Source: Biomphalaria glabrata
Lineage: Eukaryota > Mollusca > Gastropoda > Planorbidae
DNA length: 64,000 nt
Direction of reading: 5' to 3'
NCBI RefSeq assembly: GCF_947242115.1
Contig: NC_074728.1
Coordinates: 16,005,542-16,069,541, forward strand
Below, one piece after another: positions 22,430-36,400 of the stretch (its first letter is position 1; each line of letters begins with the position of its first letter). The position numbers were made by a program, and so were the translations under genes. The notes under the pieces are model-generated. The model saw nothing but the letters and a program-made list of their open reading frames with translations. It was not told where the DNA came from and ran no database searches.

Positions 22430-23465
22430 AGATACTAGATACATACAATTCTTAAAATTGGAAAGACTTCTGCAGCAATAGGAAAACTCTCCAAGCGTGT
22501 CTGGGAAAATATTAAATTGACCACGGTAACCAAAATCCTAATCTATAATGCCTGTGTAGTAAATACTCTTTTAAGGTAGAGACAGCTGGTCAACATACAT
22601 GTATCAAGAGCATAGAGTACAGGTGGTCAACATACATGTATCAAGAGCATAGAGTACAGCTGGTCAACATACATGTATCAAGAGCATTGAGTACATAATG
22701 TTCACTTACGCAATGCTAAATGTATATCTCCTGGAGGGATCATGTTTCCAATTAGGACATCATAAAACTGACCAAAATGCACAGTATCTATGCTCTTTTG
22801 ACACAGGCAAGACAGCGCTGGCTCGGACATGTCACCCGAATGTCAGATGGAAGAATCCCTAAAGACATCCTATATGCTGAACTTGTAGAGCAGCCGTTCT
22901 CAACCTTTTATGCTCGGCGACCCCTTTTAACAATTCCCCACTCTGCCGCGACCCCCCCCCCCCACACACACACACAAACACACACAGCGATAGAAGCATA
23001 GACGATAACAATCCATATTTTCGATGGTCTTAGGCGACCCCTTGCAAATAGTCATTCGACCCCCAAGGGGGTCGCGACCCACGTGTTGAGAACCCCTGTT
23101 GTAGAGGGAGTCCGACCCAAGGGCGCACAAGACTAACCTATAGAGATATCTGCAAACGAGACATGAGAACCACAGGCATCTATAAAAGTATGTGGAGAAT
23201 GCGGCCCAAGATCGGACAGCATGGAGAGAGATTGTGCGTGCTTGTAAGAACCTCGCCGAGAGCAAAAGTAACGAAGCGGACTTAGAAAAGAAAGCTATCC
23301 TTATCAGCTAGCCCTATAACAGATGCATACACATGCACAAACTGAGGCAAACTCAGCCGCTCCAGAATTGGCTTGATTAGCCACATCAGATTCTGCCCCG
23401 CCTCAAGACGAAACCAAAACTAGAGACTCATCTGGGCGCATCCATTGTCTTCTGAGACAGTTGGA
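22430..23465 (+). mobile_element. LINE ORF2 3' portion, interrupted by a hAT MITE
   Basis: Reads SAAIGKLSKRVWENIKLTTV, then KILIYNACVVNTLL, then ARQRWLGHVTRMSDGRIPKD and ILYAELVE. After the inserted MITE come GVRPKGAQD and a zinc-knuckle-like SRIGLISHIRFCPASRR. 22583..22695 is a threefold tandem repeat of ~37 bp (GGTCAACATACATGTATC), a local expansion inside the LINE. Several stops are visible; the element is dead. Confidence 0.8.
22891..23098. mobile_element. hAT-type MITE, 208 bp, with 8-bp target duplication
   Basis: Ends CAGCCGTTCTCAAC and the inverse of CAGGGGTTCTCAAC, flanked on both sides by TTGTAGAG (22883..22890 and 23099..23106). The 8-bp duplication and CAG...TTCTCAAC termini are typical of hAT non-autonomous elements. 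The interior has a C11 run and (CA)n. No coding. Confidence 0.92.
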
Positions 23466-23879
23466 CCATAAATACATAAATACTTACACAAATACACTTA
23501 TAGAACGTGAACGCATCTAAATAAACAGGAAATACACAAGTCTATTTCCGTGTCTAGATCTAGATACTCTTTTACCAAATCAAAATAGTCTATTTTGTGT
23601 GTCTATGTTTAAATGTAATTTAATAGGTCAACTAGTGGGAGTATGTAAGTATTTCTTGTTTACAATTTTAATAAAAAATAAACTGAAAACCTTACAAACA
23701 GTCTCTATCTAGACTCTAAATGTTGCCCATACAGGGTCTAATCTAGTCTCATTTTCATCGGCATTTAATAGATTATAACTGGGACTAGGTATAAATAAAT
23801 ATAAACCTACATGCCGTTTTTCAAATGAAGCTTCTGAATTTTTTCGGTGGGGGGGGGGGATGGAAGTAGAAGATAGAAA

Positions 23880-23957
23880 TGTATGAACGTGACCACATAG
23901 CTGCTGGTAGAACGTGACCACATAGCTGCTGGTAGAACGTGACCACATAGCTGCTGG
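23880..23957. repeat. 25-bp repeat, three copies
   Basis: Three copies of AACGTGACCACATAG plus CTGCTGGTAG. 23466..24470 shows no gene otherwise. A (CA)n tract follows at 24471..24500. Confidence 0.92.
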
Positions 23958-24468
23958 TAGACTGGAGTGTCTAAAGGCTGAACAGAACATTCAAGATACA
24001 AATCACACGGTGAAAACATTGTGTTCATGAACTCTTTGCCTACAATAACATAATAATAAAAGCGAAGTCTTTGATTTATTAGTTTCATAGTTGTAGTTTT
24101 AATTGCTTTCCAATGCAGTCTTCTGACTATTTAACTATTCCATTACAGTCTTCCGACTAGTGATCTCTTCTAGACTAAATGTGAACATGGAAAAACAAAA
24201 TATAAAAAATCGCAGCATAAGTGAAGGGGGATAGCTTTAATATTTCCTGCACTTTGCAACGCAGTCTTATGAAATGTTACATCGACAGTCATTAAGACAA
24301 ATAGTTTTATCATTATTGATACTTCAACATTTTTAAAGCTCCCAACCATTTCGTGTTACGTCATTGCAGAATTGAGAATGAAATGTTGCACTATAGAGGC
24401 TCGTCTGCTGCCTAAATAGTTTGAAGCATAGAATCGTTTGAACAAAACTCTTAGATCAGCTAATGAAA

Positions 24469-24506
<38 letters not shown>

Positions 24507-24548
24507 CGTAATCTTCAAGGAAAGAAACGAATGTGATGTGATTCCTGG

Positions 24549-25406
24549 ATGTATAAGATCTCTTTATGTGTCTATTGTAGGCGACACGGCACTCTGGTCA
24601 AGCTCATCTTGTTGATCTATATCAAGTATTCATCAGGTAACACGTCGTGAACTCTTTGGTTCGATATAAAGTACATATATGTCACTCTAGTTTTGACACA
24701 TTGTTAACTTATTTATGTCGTCTATGAAATGTCTAGCCTACATTTCGTGTTAATAAAAAGTTTCGTTGAACTTGCATGGATTGTTATGTAAACAAACAAG
24801 ACTTAGGATTGACACATTTCTATTGAAGTGGAAGAAACCCAGAACAAACCAGAATAAAACAGTAATGTGTTTTTGTGTGTGTGTGTGTGTGTTTACATCT
24901 ACATTGTATATATCTATGTCGGTATTTAAATGTCACTTAACCAGTGAACATATCCAATTAATCGTGAGTCTTGAACGACTAGCAATCTCTGCCCCAGCCA
25001 TTCAACTGTTTTCTCTCCAGGTGTCAGTACAACTGTTGGTCTTGAATTTATTTTCCCAACACCTGTGATGTCTGGATGGAAGCCCACAGTCCATGTGTTA
25101 TTGGTCACTATGGTCAGAAGTGTACAAGTAAGTCACAAAGTCATTGCTAAGAAACTAGAAGTACAAATAAAAAAACAACATTTATTTCAAACACTTACAC
25201 AACGTAACACTGTGTTACTCTGTCAACAGATTGAATGGAAATATCCGGACAAAGAAACGCAGTTTCGTTCTTTTCAACTAGAAAGACAAAAGAAAGTTAT
25301 TGTGGACATTTTGTCTGAGAACGTAGTCAAGTACCCTTGAAAGTCATTCATAGATAGACAGAAACACAAACTGACACACAGATAGACATAGATAGATAGA
25401 TAGACT

Positions 25407-25460
<54 letters not shown>

Positions 25461-25494
25461 CTGATAGATAGATAGACAGATAGATAGATAGACT

Positions 25495-25525
<31 letters not shown>

Positions 25526-25533
25526 CTATATAT

Positions 25534-25631
<98 letters not shown>

Positions 25632-25709
25632 GAAATAAATAGATAGACGGATGGACAGATAGATGGTTAAGATGGATAGATAGATAAATAGATAGATAGA
25701 TCTATATAT

Positions 25710-25764
<55 letters not shown>

Positions 25765-25772
25765 CTATATAT

Positions 25773-25828
<56 letters not shown>

Positions 25829-28800
25829 TGTAGATAGATAGACTGATAGATAAAATGCAAATGATTAAAAATGTGTTTAGATTGACAAGACCAGACCAAA
25901 TCTTCACTGTAATGTCTCATCGCATCTCTGGGAACAACAGATTCTCTGTTACATTGATCTTACAAAATAGCATGTCCTCATTAGCAGCCGTCAAACTTTT
26001 GCCATTACCAGGCTGGGGAAAGCGTTACTATGTTGTCACTCTTAAGTAAGTCAATGACTCATGGCTAGGTCTTCGATACCTAGAGAGTTGAAAGAGTAGG
26101 ACGCAGTATTAGATAGAGAGCTAACAAATTGATCTTGAAAAATGTTTGTAAACTGGTGTCTGACAATATTACTATTATTTCGATGCGCGCTCTACGCTTC
26201 TATGAAAAAAAGTTGGCATAACAGGGAAACGATTGGTTTTGATGAAATGTTGGATTAGAGATTATATTTGTACGACATTTTGACTGGAAGCATGTTTTCT
26301 TCCTTCAATTCTGTTTGGTCAGTCTTCTAGACGTACGAATAAAATAACGTTGTCATTTCTTGGCATTGAACAGTCCAAAAGCGAGACCACTCTCAAATGG
26401 AAGTACATTCACGTCTCTTTTATTATCCATGGCTCTTAATAACACAATAAAACTTATCGAGTTTATTCCTTCAATGAGAGTTCTAGACAGACATTTCTAC
26501 AGCCTCATCCCACGCACTTTCTTTGGCTCGCAAGTTGTAGCCCAGTGTTTCCCAAACTTTTAACATTATTGTACCCCTTTTATAATTTTTGTAACGCTGA
26601 GTATCCAGCCTCTCCCCTCCCATGTACTTGCATGAGAAGAATGAAATTGATTGTGCTGAGATGACAGATCATAGAATTGGGTTCCCCTGGTTGTTAATTT
26701 TAATCTGAGATGCTGTTCCCTGTTTAACAGTCTAACTGCCTACAAATGCGGAAAAAGCAGCTTTATAACTATGAAGTTGGAAAATGCAAGATGTAGTCCA
26801 GATCTTGAACCCCACTCCCAATGGTCAACAATACTGGAGAGTGGCTGCGTGGGCGATCTGGACCTTTTAAACCACACATATGGAACTGAAACGTATATTT
26901 TAGGACACCTAACAAAAGAGCTTCTACTCCACATGGCGAGCTTTAAAGCATCTCTCTATTGCCATTTGTATTGGTACATCAAAAACATTGCTTAAGTTTC
27001 TTAAGTTAAATATTCATAAGTTATTTTAATGTAATAACTGAACACAGCCTAGTTAATGAGGTACAACGCGTACCCCCTCCAAACTCTTCCCATACCCCTG
27101 GGTGGTACGCGTAACTTACTCTTGGGAACACAATACAAACTTTAATGTACCTCTTCTTACTAACCCTTTCTAATCAAATATAAACAACTTTTAATCCATT
27201 TATTTTATTCAATGAAACAGAAAATAAGAATAGTAAGTGTGAACATTAGAAATAACAAATAATTTAAAGCAAATAGAATTTCCTTACATTTCTGTCAGTC
27301 GTTTTTCTCGACATTATTGAGATTGCAGAAAAAGCTTCTTTATGTTTGAGACTTGATAACAATAGAGTAGTCAAAACTATCGCTAGTCCAAATGTAATTG
27401 AGACATAAACAATGTATTTGGCTAGTAAAACGAAACAAAACTCAAATTGAAAAGCAAAATTTTAACTTATGACTCAAGCCACATGAAACACGCTGTTCTA
27501 GAACTTTCTTTCTACAGGTCCATGCCATTCATATTAGTGAGTGCAGGCACACATAAGACACAAGTCATTGTCACCCTGATAGACAACACGAACTTCAAGA
27601 AATATTTGCCGCTGAATTCCAGTAACAAAATAAGACGTCAACTTAAAGAGTAAATACAAAACTTTTGCTATAACTTTCTATTGAAATAGAGGCTAAGTTT
27701 GTTTTATTTTGCTAATAGGAAATGAAATTAAAATCAAATTATACTATTATAAGAGGAAAGGGGGTTAGTCGGAGAAACTATTCTATCATCATTATGGCGT
27801 ATTTAAGGCATTAACGATTAAACCCAAATAGTTTTGTAAGGCTTCCGTTACATAGCTCGAATTGTCCGCTATCTATAAGGGAACTAACGAAACTTGATAC
27901 TCTCAGGATTTAAACTAAACTTCAATAGTTATGAAACTAACTTTTATTTTGCGTCCTCCATATTATGTAATTTGGTTTTATGATTACGTAATTTAAATTC
28001 GAATATAGAAAACTAAAATTTTTATTGGAGTAATTCTTTTTTATAGCTTAATCTCTTGATGTATTACTGTGGACTTTCTTTTTTGTTGTAAATGCTGAAT
28101 ATATAACGTTGTCATGAACGGAATTACTAATCCCTTATGGTAGAGATAAACACGTGGGTTAAAGTATTACAAATACAAAGGAAATGGGAAACAAAATTGA
28201 CATGTAAAACAAATATAATGCTCAACTAAAAAACAAATTATAAATAAACGCAATTGAAGAATAAATCTAAATCTGACTCTTAGTTCAATGCAGGGAGTGC
28301 TTTTGGAATCAAATTATGTTTTTCTAACATTTTGTTTCTATTATTTACCACTGGGACTGGACTAGCTGATGTTGTTTTATCCGTAACCGAAAGCGTTTAC
28401 ATTTTGTATTTATTTATTGGTCATTGCTTTGTTAGCGGCCCCCGAAATGGGAAAAGATGCTATTAGTTTTGTGTGACCTGTCTGTCCTTCTGTCCGTCCG
28501 TCTGTCCCGTTTAGATCTCGTAAAAAGAGAAAAAATCTATTTAGTATGCATATAAGTCAGACATAATTTAAAACAACAATTAATAAGTAGTTTTTCATAC
28601 TATCGTGTGATCTGCATGCTTCAAAACACAATTAAAGACTAACCAAAGAAAAATTATTTTTTTTTTTAAACGGAAATGTTTTATTCTTGAGGAATAAGAA
28701 TTGGCCCTTTACAAAACAATGAGATCAATTAGATATTCATTATAAGACATCAGTTAGGCCAGGTTCATATTCACTTTCACCTATCTTTTGGTCTGCTGGA

Positions 28801-31800
28801 CCGCTGGGGCACCAAACGAGATCTGTTAATCTTTTTTCTCCATTATTTTCTGTCATTTGTCTTTGATAGAATTTCATTCTGCCTTTTTACCTGCCTGGGA
28901 AGACCACTTCGGGGGCCGATTCTCAGTTTGTGTTTCCACACAAACTGTCTTTGTAACCTGTTTCTTGTTATTTGTATTTGATGACTGCATAGTCAATCAT
29001 ATATCAAATTAATATGCATGTATTTATGTGACATGATACAACAAAGATGCTTGACCTATTACTCTAATGAACAGAGCTGAGACCCTAGTGATAACAAACT
29101 GTGATCAAGACGGATCAGTCGACCTAACAGGTAGAGTAATACATAAAGATTATGTTCCTTATCGTCGCTACAATTTAGTGTGAGAAACACTGCAGTCAAG
29201 TGAAGGGCTTCAGTGAAGTCTATTCAGTGTTTTTATTGGGAAAATACAACATCTGGTACATTATAATGTTTTTTGTTTGGTGTTATTCACAAATTGTAAG
29301 ACAAATTTCCTTACGGATAATAAAGATTATTATTATTATTATTACGTCTTCTACTGTTCTATTCTAAAACAAAAATAATGAGTTTCTTCAAGCTGCTGAT
29401 TGTGCTCTACTGCTCAACCTAAGCTAAGCTAAACAGACACATACATGTCCAGAGAAGGACAATAAATTTAATACAAATCCTTATATAGAACAACTAAAAA
29501 TAAATACAACGTACAGTAAACTCTAAAACTCGGCTTACAATGTATTTGATAAAATGTGTCAGTAAAGCATAGGCTGTGTCATGTCTGGAGCTCCCTTCAC
29601 GACTGCACTTAGTCAAAAGAAAAAGTGCTGATTGTTTCATAAGAGAGTCTCTGTCTTTTGTCCACTGTACAAAATACACTATCACTGTTGTATGTTTGTT
29701 CGGGGATGGTTCAGAGAACTAAAAATGACAGATCTTTTTGAGTTCACGTGTTTTTTTCTTTTGAACAGCTCTGACTAGAGAAACACTTGTTCAGAAAGTA
29801 GATGATAATAACAAACGCAGTGTTCGATTTTTCAATCAGTTGGTGTTCAAACAAGAACATAGGAAAAAATACCAGTGCAAGCCTATTGGTTTGAGGACGT
29901 GACCCCAAAAGGGAGAAATGCCCTCTTTTTGTTGGTCGTCTGTTAAACCTACACTGATCTAGAGCTTCAGAACGATGCCTACAAATTCACGGACTCTCTG
30001 GCTTGGTTTGGTCTAGCTACCAGCCTCAGAAAACCTGACATAATCCTCTTGTAATTAATAAACATACTACTCATAACATGGCACCGCTTTGCTTCCAAGC
30101 AATTAGAGCAGAAGCTGCTATTCTAGACATGATGATTCCTACACCACCAATCTGCTCCTTATCGTGTTCGGAATATATTATGGTCTTGCCATCATTGTTT
30201 ATTTGTCCACTTGGTGTTCACCGCATCTCGCAGATCCCAAGGATGTCCAGCCCTTTAAGAGTCAAACTCTCTTAAAAGTTGGGCCAGTTTACCGCATTGG
30301 TTCAGGGTTCTTACATTCCATGTGCCTATAAGAGTCGGTTTCTTTGCGTTGAAGGGCTTGCCATGTATCGGGTATTGGACTTCCAGTTGGCTTTGATCCA
30401 ACACAGTCATCGGGAGTTGGCCGCCCTCGCTGCATGTATAGTTTTCTTTATGTGTCAAGTTTGCTGTTTGGTAGGGCAGTTATCCCGTTAACTCCGTTTG
30501 GGGGGGTTGACTGTATGGGTAGGGCAGTTAACCCGTATTAACCCGTATAAGTGTTTGACTGTTTTGGTTGGACACTTAACCCGTATTGAGGTTGACTGTA
30601 GAGTGGGACACTATATCTGTTTGGTGGTCGACCGTATGGGAAGCACACTCAACCCGTATGAGGGTTGACTGTATGAGTAGGACACTTAAGCCGTATGGGG
30701 TTGTCCGTATGGGTCAATATTTGTTCCTATATTTCGACATATTATACTCTTTAGGATTATAGTATGAGAAATAGTGTATTCTTGAAAGTGATTTATCTAT
30801 GAAAATGGTTTTCAAAGGTTGATATTAGGATAAAAATAGACTTATTACGTTATATTGCCTCACTAGATAGCAGTAGATAGCTCTACTTTGACTAGATTAT
30901 TATAAAGGTGTTTTTTTTGTGGACTTACGTCACTAAATGAGTCTGTTGTATTTGTGTTGTGTGATCTGTTCAGGTAGTGAGGTCAAGTCAGACAACGCTG
31001 TTGGAGTCATATCTGGAAGTTGTAATGTAACGACAAATGTTGGAGCCTCATATGACCAGGACATGGCGGCTGGTAGGACACATCTCGTCTTTCATAAATG
31101 AAGCATAATATATGGTACAGTGGAGTCCCGATAATCCAAACTTCGGTAATCCAAAAGTCCGTTTAATCCGAGACCGAAAATAAGATATTTTTAAGAAAAA
31201 AACAAACAACAAGAAAACCATTCAAACTACATTTTAAAAAAGACAATTTCTCCTTTATGTTTTTCTTTTTAAAATTAATGAGTGAAGTATTAAAAAACAA
31301 TGGAACTATTTTATCACACCCGCTTCTTCCCGGGAAAGAATCCTGGTTAAGTGAATGTATAGATCTAGTACAGTTTATAATATTCCAAAAATAAAATTTT
31401 ACATATAGATTTAGAAAACGATTGGCGAAATTTTCCTGAACTTTAACGAGGACAGGGATGTAGGGATTCACATCTAAGTCTAGATCTCTAACCAAATTTT
31501 AATTTTCTTTCGTTTTTCATTTGAAAAATGATAACGGTCTAATAGAGTTTTCTCCGTGTGGCCAAACAAGCTAGTAATTCTATAACTCAGCGATATACAT
31601 CAACTGTTAAATTTCTAGAAAATTGTTAAAGTCGTTTCGAGATCAGCGTCCAGGTTTCTCCGCCCTCCATTAAGTTCTGACTTCAAAAGAACCCTTGTGA
31701 TTAATAAAGAAAGAGCATTGAATAAGTGTTTTATGTACCAACAAGATTACAAATAGAGTTTTTGCTATCACACAAACTCAGAGGCGGCCCCGACTGACGA

Positions 31801-33356
31801 CACATAAAAAATACTCCAAATGACGTCCAAGGAAAAAAACAACTTTTCACGTTACACGGCATAGACTTAAAAGTCCTTTCAAATACGAGAGAGTTGACGA
31901 GGACTAATAGACATAGGCGTATGGATACGAGCTCTTATAGTATTTTATTTAATAAAATAATTCCGAATAGCGTCAAAGAAAAACAAAAAATTCACCACGT
32001 CACTCAGTTTAGTAAGACTAAAATAGTTTTTTCTCAATACGAGAAAGTTGACGAGGGTTTCTTAACATTGCACACGAGTTCTTATAGCCTTTGCGCCAAT
32101 GTATTAGCAATACACACACATATATACATTCAGAATTCCGGAGTAATGTAATGCCTATAGTTTAATTTTTAGGATGGTCTAGCATGAAAATAGATGTACC
32201 ATAACTTACAGGAGAGATTTTTATACAAAAAAATCAGGAAAATAATACTGAGATATTTGTGATTTTTAGCAAGAAAATTAAATGTAGTATGAGCTTGAAG
32301 TGGGATTTTCAAACAATTATTTAGAGTTAAAAGAAGAAATTAAAGTTCTCTTTTCAGGCCTTGTGATGTATAGGGCAGATGATGCTAAGATCAACAGTTT
32401 CGTTGGCCGTTGGTTAACGATCTGAGAAAGTGTTGTGTGTCCTCCACAACGACCAACCGCCTTTAGTATCCCAACATAAGTCAGGTACCCTTTAAAGCAA
32501 TCAGGGGCGCCCTAATTCCCGAAAGTCAATATCCCATTCTTCGCCAAGATACGAACCCAGGACTCAAGGTTTAGAAGCCAAGCACTTAACCACCCAGCCA
32601 CTGCGCTGCCATAGAGTTTAAATGTTTTTATAAATATCCGGGACAAATGATTTTTGATAATTAGTTTTTTTAGACGTTTAAGCAAACAAATTAATTGTTA
32701 TATATATTAAAAGAGCCATATCAAACAGTCATTACGTTTTTTTTTGTTGTCAATTTTTTATTCAAAACAAAAGTCGGAACATTCTTTCATCGAATAAAAG
32801 TCTATTGTGATGTTTCAGCAAGAAAATCAAATGTTGAATAAGTCAAAAGAATGATTCCCTACAATCGTTTGTAGTCAATGACTTTCTTCCCGAGCAGTCC
32901 ATATTTTTGTGAAATAAATTATTTGACATAAATTTATTTTTTAAAGTTGAAAATCCGGAACAATTTGATATCGATAATTAAACTATAGTGACTTAGTGTC
33001 TACACGGAATAACTTGTTAACAAGGCTAAGTTTCATCTAAACCAATGCGCCGCTTAGACAACTTGATAAAAAAAATCATCAAAACCCACCGCAGAACATT
33101 AGCATATTTAAATGAACTTTTTCAACAAAAATGTCGCAGCAAAATCAGAAAAACCTTAGAAGACAACAGCCACCTGCACCACCATAAATACGTCAAGTCG
33201 TCGGGAAGTCAGGGACTTCTGTAAATCAAGACTAAAACTAGTACACTCTAGTCACTCAACTGGGGCTTGAGGTTAAGACCCCGTTCCATATAAAATGAAA
33301 AGCAATGCTACAACAATTACTAAAGCTAAGAAATGGGTTTTGACGTTTCTCCTCCC

Positions 33357-33406
<50 letters not shown>

Positions 33407-36400
33407 AGCAGGTCAGGAGGCGCTGAGTGAAGACCTTTTCTCTGCTCAACATTAAATATTATACAGTAGGCAGATGTTAGCGCTACTGGGTGGGTTTCAT
33501 CTGTGACACCTCAGTCTACGACCAAGGGGCTAGAGTCACCTAAGTAACCAGACATAGTAACCTAAACTAAATGAAAGCACAAACGAAACTTTACTTCAAA
33601 TTAAATAAAACAAAAAGATACTTTATTTACATAAAAATAAATCAATAGTAAAATATAATATATACAATACAATGAAAAAAAGTAATACTAACCCTCTAAA
33701 TCTACGCCACTACAAACACCAACAAACTAATCAAACCAACTATCTAACACAAACTGATCAAACCAACTATCTAACTAAATCACTGCATTTACTACACTAG
33801 ACCTAGATCTACACAAACACACTACAATAAACTAGTCTCGATCTACAATATTCTACTATTACAACCAAAACTAACACTAAAACAAGAACATCTTAGTAAT
33901 GAGTACCTTACTATTCACTAAGAACAGACTAAGTTCACTAACTGACTAAGCCACTAAGCCGACTAAGGCGACACTACAGCAACAAAATAACACTAGTCTA
34001 GATCTACAGCAACAGCTTAAAGCAGCAACATTAAATACAGCAGCATGTATTTCAGCAGTTATATTCAGCAGTAAAAATAGCCTGCAATACATAAATGTAA
34101 AACTGTAAATACAAAAATCATATATTCTACTAGATCTAGAGCATGAACAACATATTCATATCAGGCTAAGCTGGCCGCCGCCATTTTTATTACAGCATGT
34201 TGGGAACAACTGCCAACTAGAAAATAAAACTAAATTAAAATATATCTAGCATATTTACACACAGTGTGACATAGATCTAGTAAAAGAAGATATAAAATAT
34301 TTCTACACTTACAGGCCGTCCCAGGTACAGAAATAAAGCAATGATTAAATTACCATACGCCAAATCACTAAGATCATCAACTGTCACACAGACAGCGATA
34401 TACTTTACTGACCACTGGTCAACTGCACAGGATCTAGCATGGATTTAACTATTTATACTACCCGCCCTAACCCTTATAACAATAGGGGGAAGTACAAATA
34501 ATAAATTTGGCACTAGCCTATAAAAAAAGAATACATAAAAATAGCTCTAGCCTATAAAAATACACATCAAAAATAGCTCTGGGAGCGCAAGCTCATATAT
34601 ATATATTGTGTATGTATGTGTGTGTGTATAATCCCTTACCATTTAAGCCTAGCAAGGTAGTAGAATAAGAAAACATTATAATCGATTACAATTTTACTTT
34701 GTGCTCCCTAAGAGATGTATCTACCAATCGTATCGTTCGGCAAACTATTTGTGATTATCAATACACCACGACAGCTGCTGAGGTCATACATTGTGATCAT
34801 TGCGTCAGATCAGAAAACAGACATCACCTACTTCAGTGACAGCACTGCACAATGGACAAAAAGTCTTCACAAAGCTGGCGTCCTAGAACAAGTAAGAGGC
34901 AAAGAGCATCTGTCTATAAGTAGAATACAATGTATTCAGTATACGAAGCAGGACGTTTTGGCGACGCCGTTTTGGCGCCAAGGACGTTTTGGCGCGAAAT
35001 ACATTATGCACGTTAATTGTATTTTCTTGAAAAAGAATTCTGTATATTTATGTTTTGTAGGAGTGTTTGTGTTAAGACATATTTTTCACGTACAGAAGAA
35101 GAAATATTTGTGTCCCCTATTTTTGTAATTTAAGTTTGTTTTGTTAGTATTGTGAAATCGCTACTATTACACAACACCAGGCTGCCATCCATACTTCCTA
35201 CTTAGAGTGGTTTGCACTCAACTTATTTTTCCAATGTTTATATTGACTGCCAAAGGTTTTCAGTTAAAAGTATAATAGAATGAAATGGCGAAAGTTTTTC
35301 TAGTCTGTCGGCGTGCTGGAAAAATAATTAGTGATCGGTCCAAACTACGCAAGCTTATAAAGACGTAGGGGCGAAGAGATTGAAAGAGTGCGGTAGAGAT
35401 TGGGCCGCTCTCGGAATTTAAGATTAAGGAGTATAAATTCGCACCTAGGGATGTCAAGTAGAGTGCTAGAAACAGATTATCGTCTTACGCGTGAGAGAGG
35501 AAAGGGTGGAGGAAAGAGTATATACAAGGAGTGAAATGTGTCCAGAAGAGAGGGGGCGAGATAGGTGTCACAGGTAATGACCAGAACCAAGGAGATGATC
35601 GCCAGACGCATGACGCCAACGACCAGTGCTCGGTGCTGGTCTTGTCTTCATTCCAATTCGAGATGTGTTACCCAAATCACCCCTACCCAATTTCTCAAAA
35701 TATATCTTTTCAAAGTATCTTAGTGTCGTGAATTTGTTTCTATCTATTGTCGCCCATAGTGCACTGGAGGATCCAGGGGGGGGGGGCGGTAGGAGGCGGA
35801 CGAACTTTAGTATAGGATTCACACAATTTGTATACGAATTTATTACTTATGTTAAAAATATATACAAATTATTTATATTTCAACCTATTTTTAGATTATT
35901 TCGCCCCCCACTCTAGTATGTTGACCGATTTGGTGGGGCAGCAGGGGGCGATGGTATCAATCCCGCGCCCCCCCTACACTTTCGAGTGGGGGGGCGGTCC
36001 AATTTGTTTGTAGAAATCACAGCTTGCTAACAAAATCAATTAAATATCTATATTATTAAAACTTGTTATTGATATTTTAACCGATCTTTATGTCGTTCCC
36101 TGTTTGCCGATTGGTGGGGGGGGGGGCGAATACCTCTACTGCCCTTCCCACCTAAACCCTTTGAGTGGGGGGGCGGTTCGTTTTTATGGAGAAATCATAG
36201 TTTGTGAACAAAATTAGTTGAATTAATATATACATTTTATATTATGTCGCTCCCTTTCTGGTATATTAGCCGATTAGCCGAATCTGTCACTAATATAATT
36301 TATATACACTATAAATTAAATTCTTATATCGAGTCGCCCCACCCCTATTCTTTAATGCCAAATGCAATATTTAGCAGAAATTATTAAAGAAGCTATAATT

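Noticed and set aside
24549-24551. ATG as the start codon of the large receptor
   Set aside because: Possible, but the acceptor at 24580 with the same phase as the paralogue's exon argues for an earlier start exon. Left open in the exon entry.
25344-25907. 187-residue minus-strand frame of YLSIYLSI repeats
   Set aside because: Translation of the GATA microsatellite, not a gene.
31163-31495. 110-residue minus-strand frame as a transposase
   Set aside because: No recognisable catalytic motif; it only overlaps the Tigger-like end.
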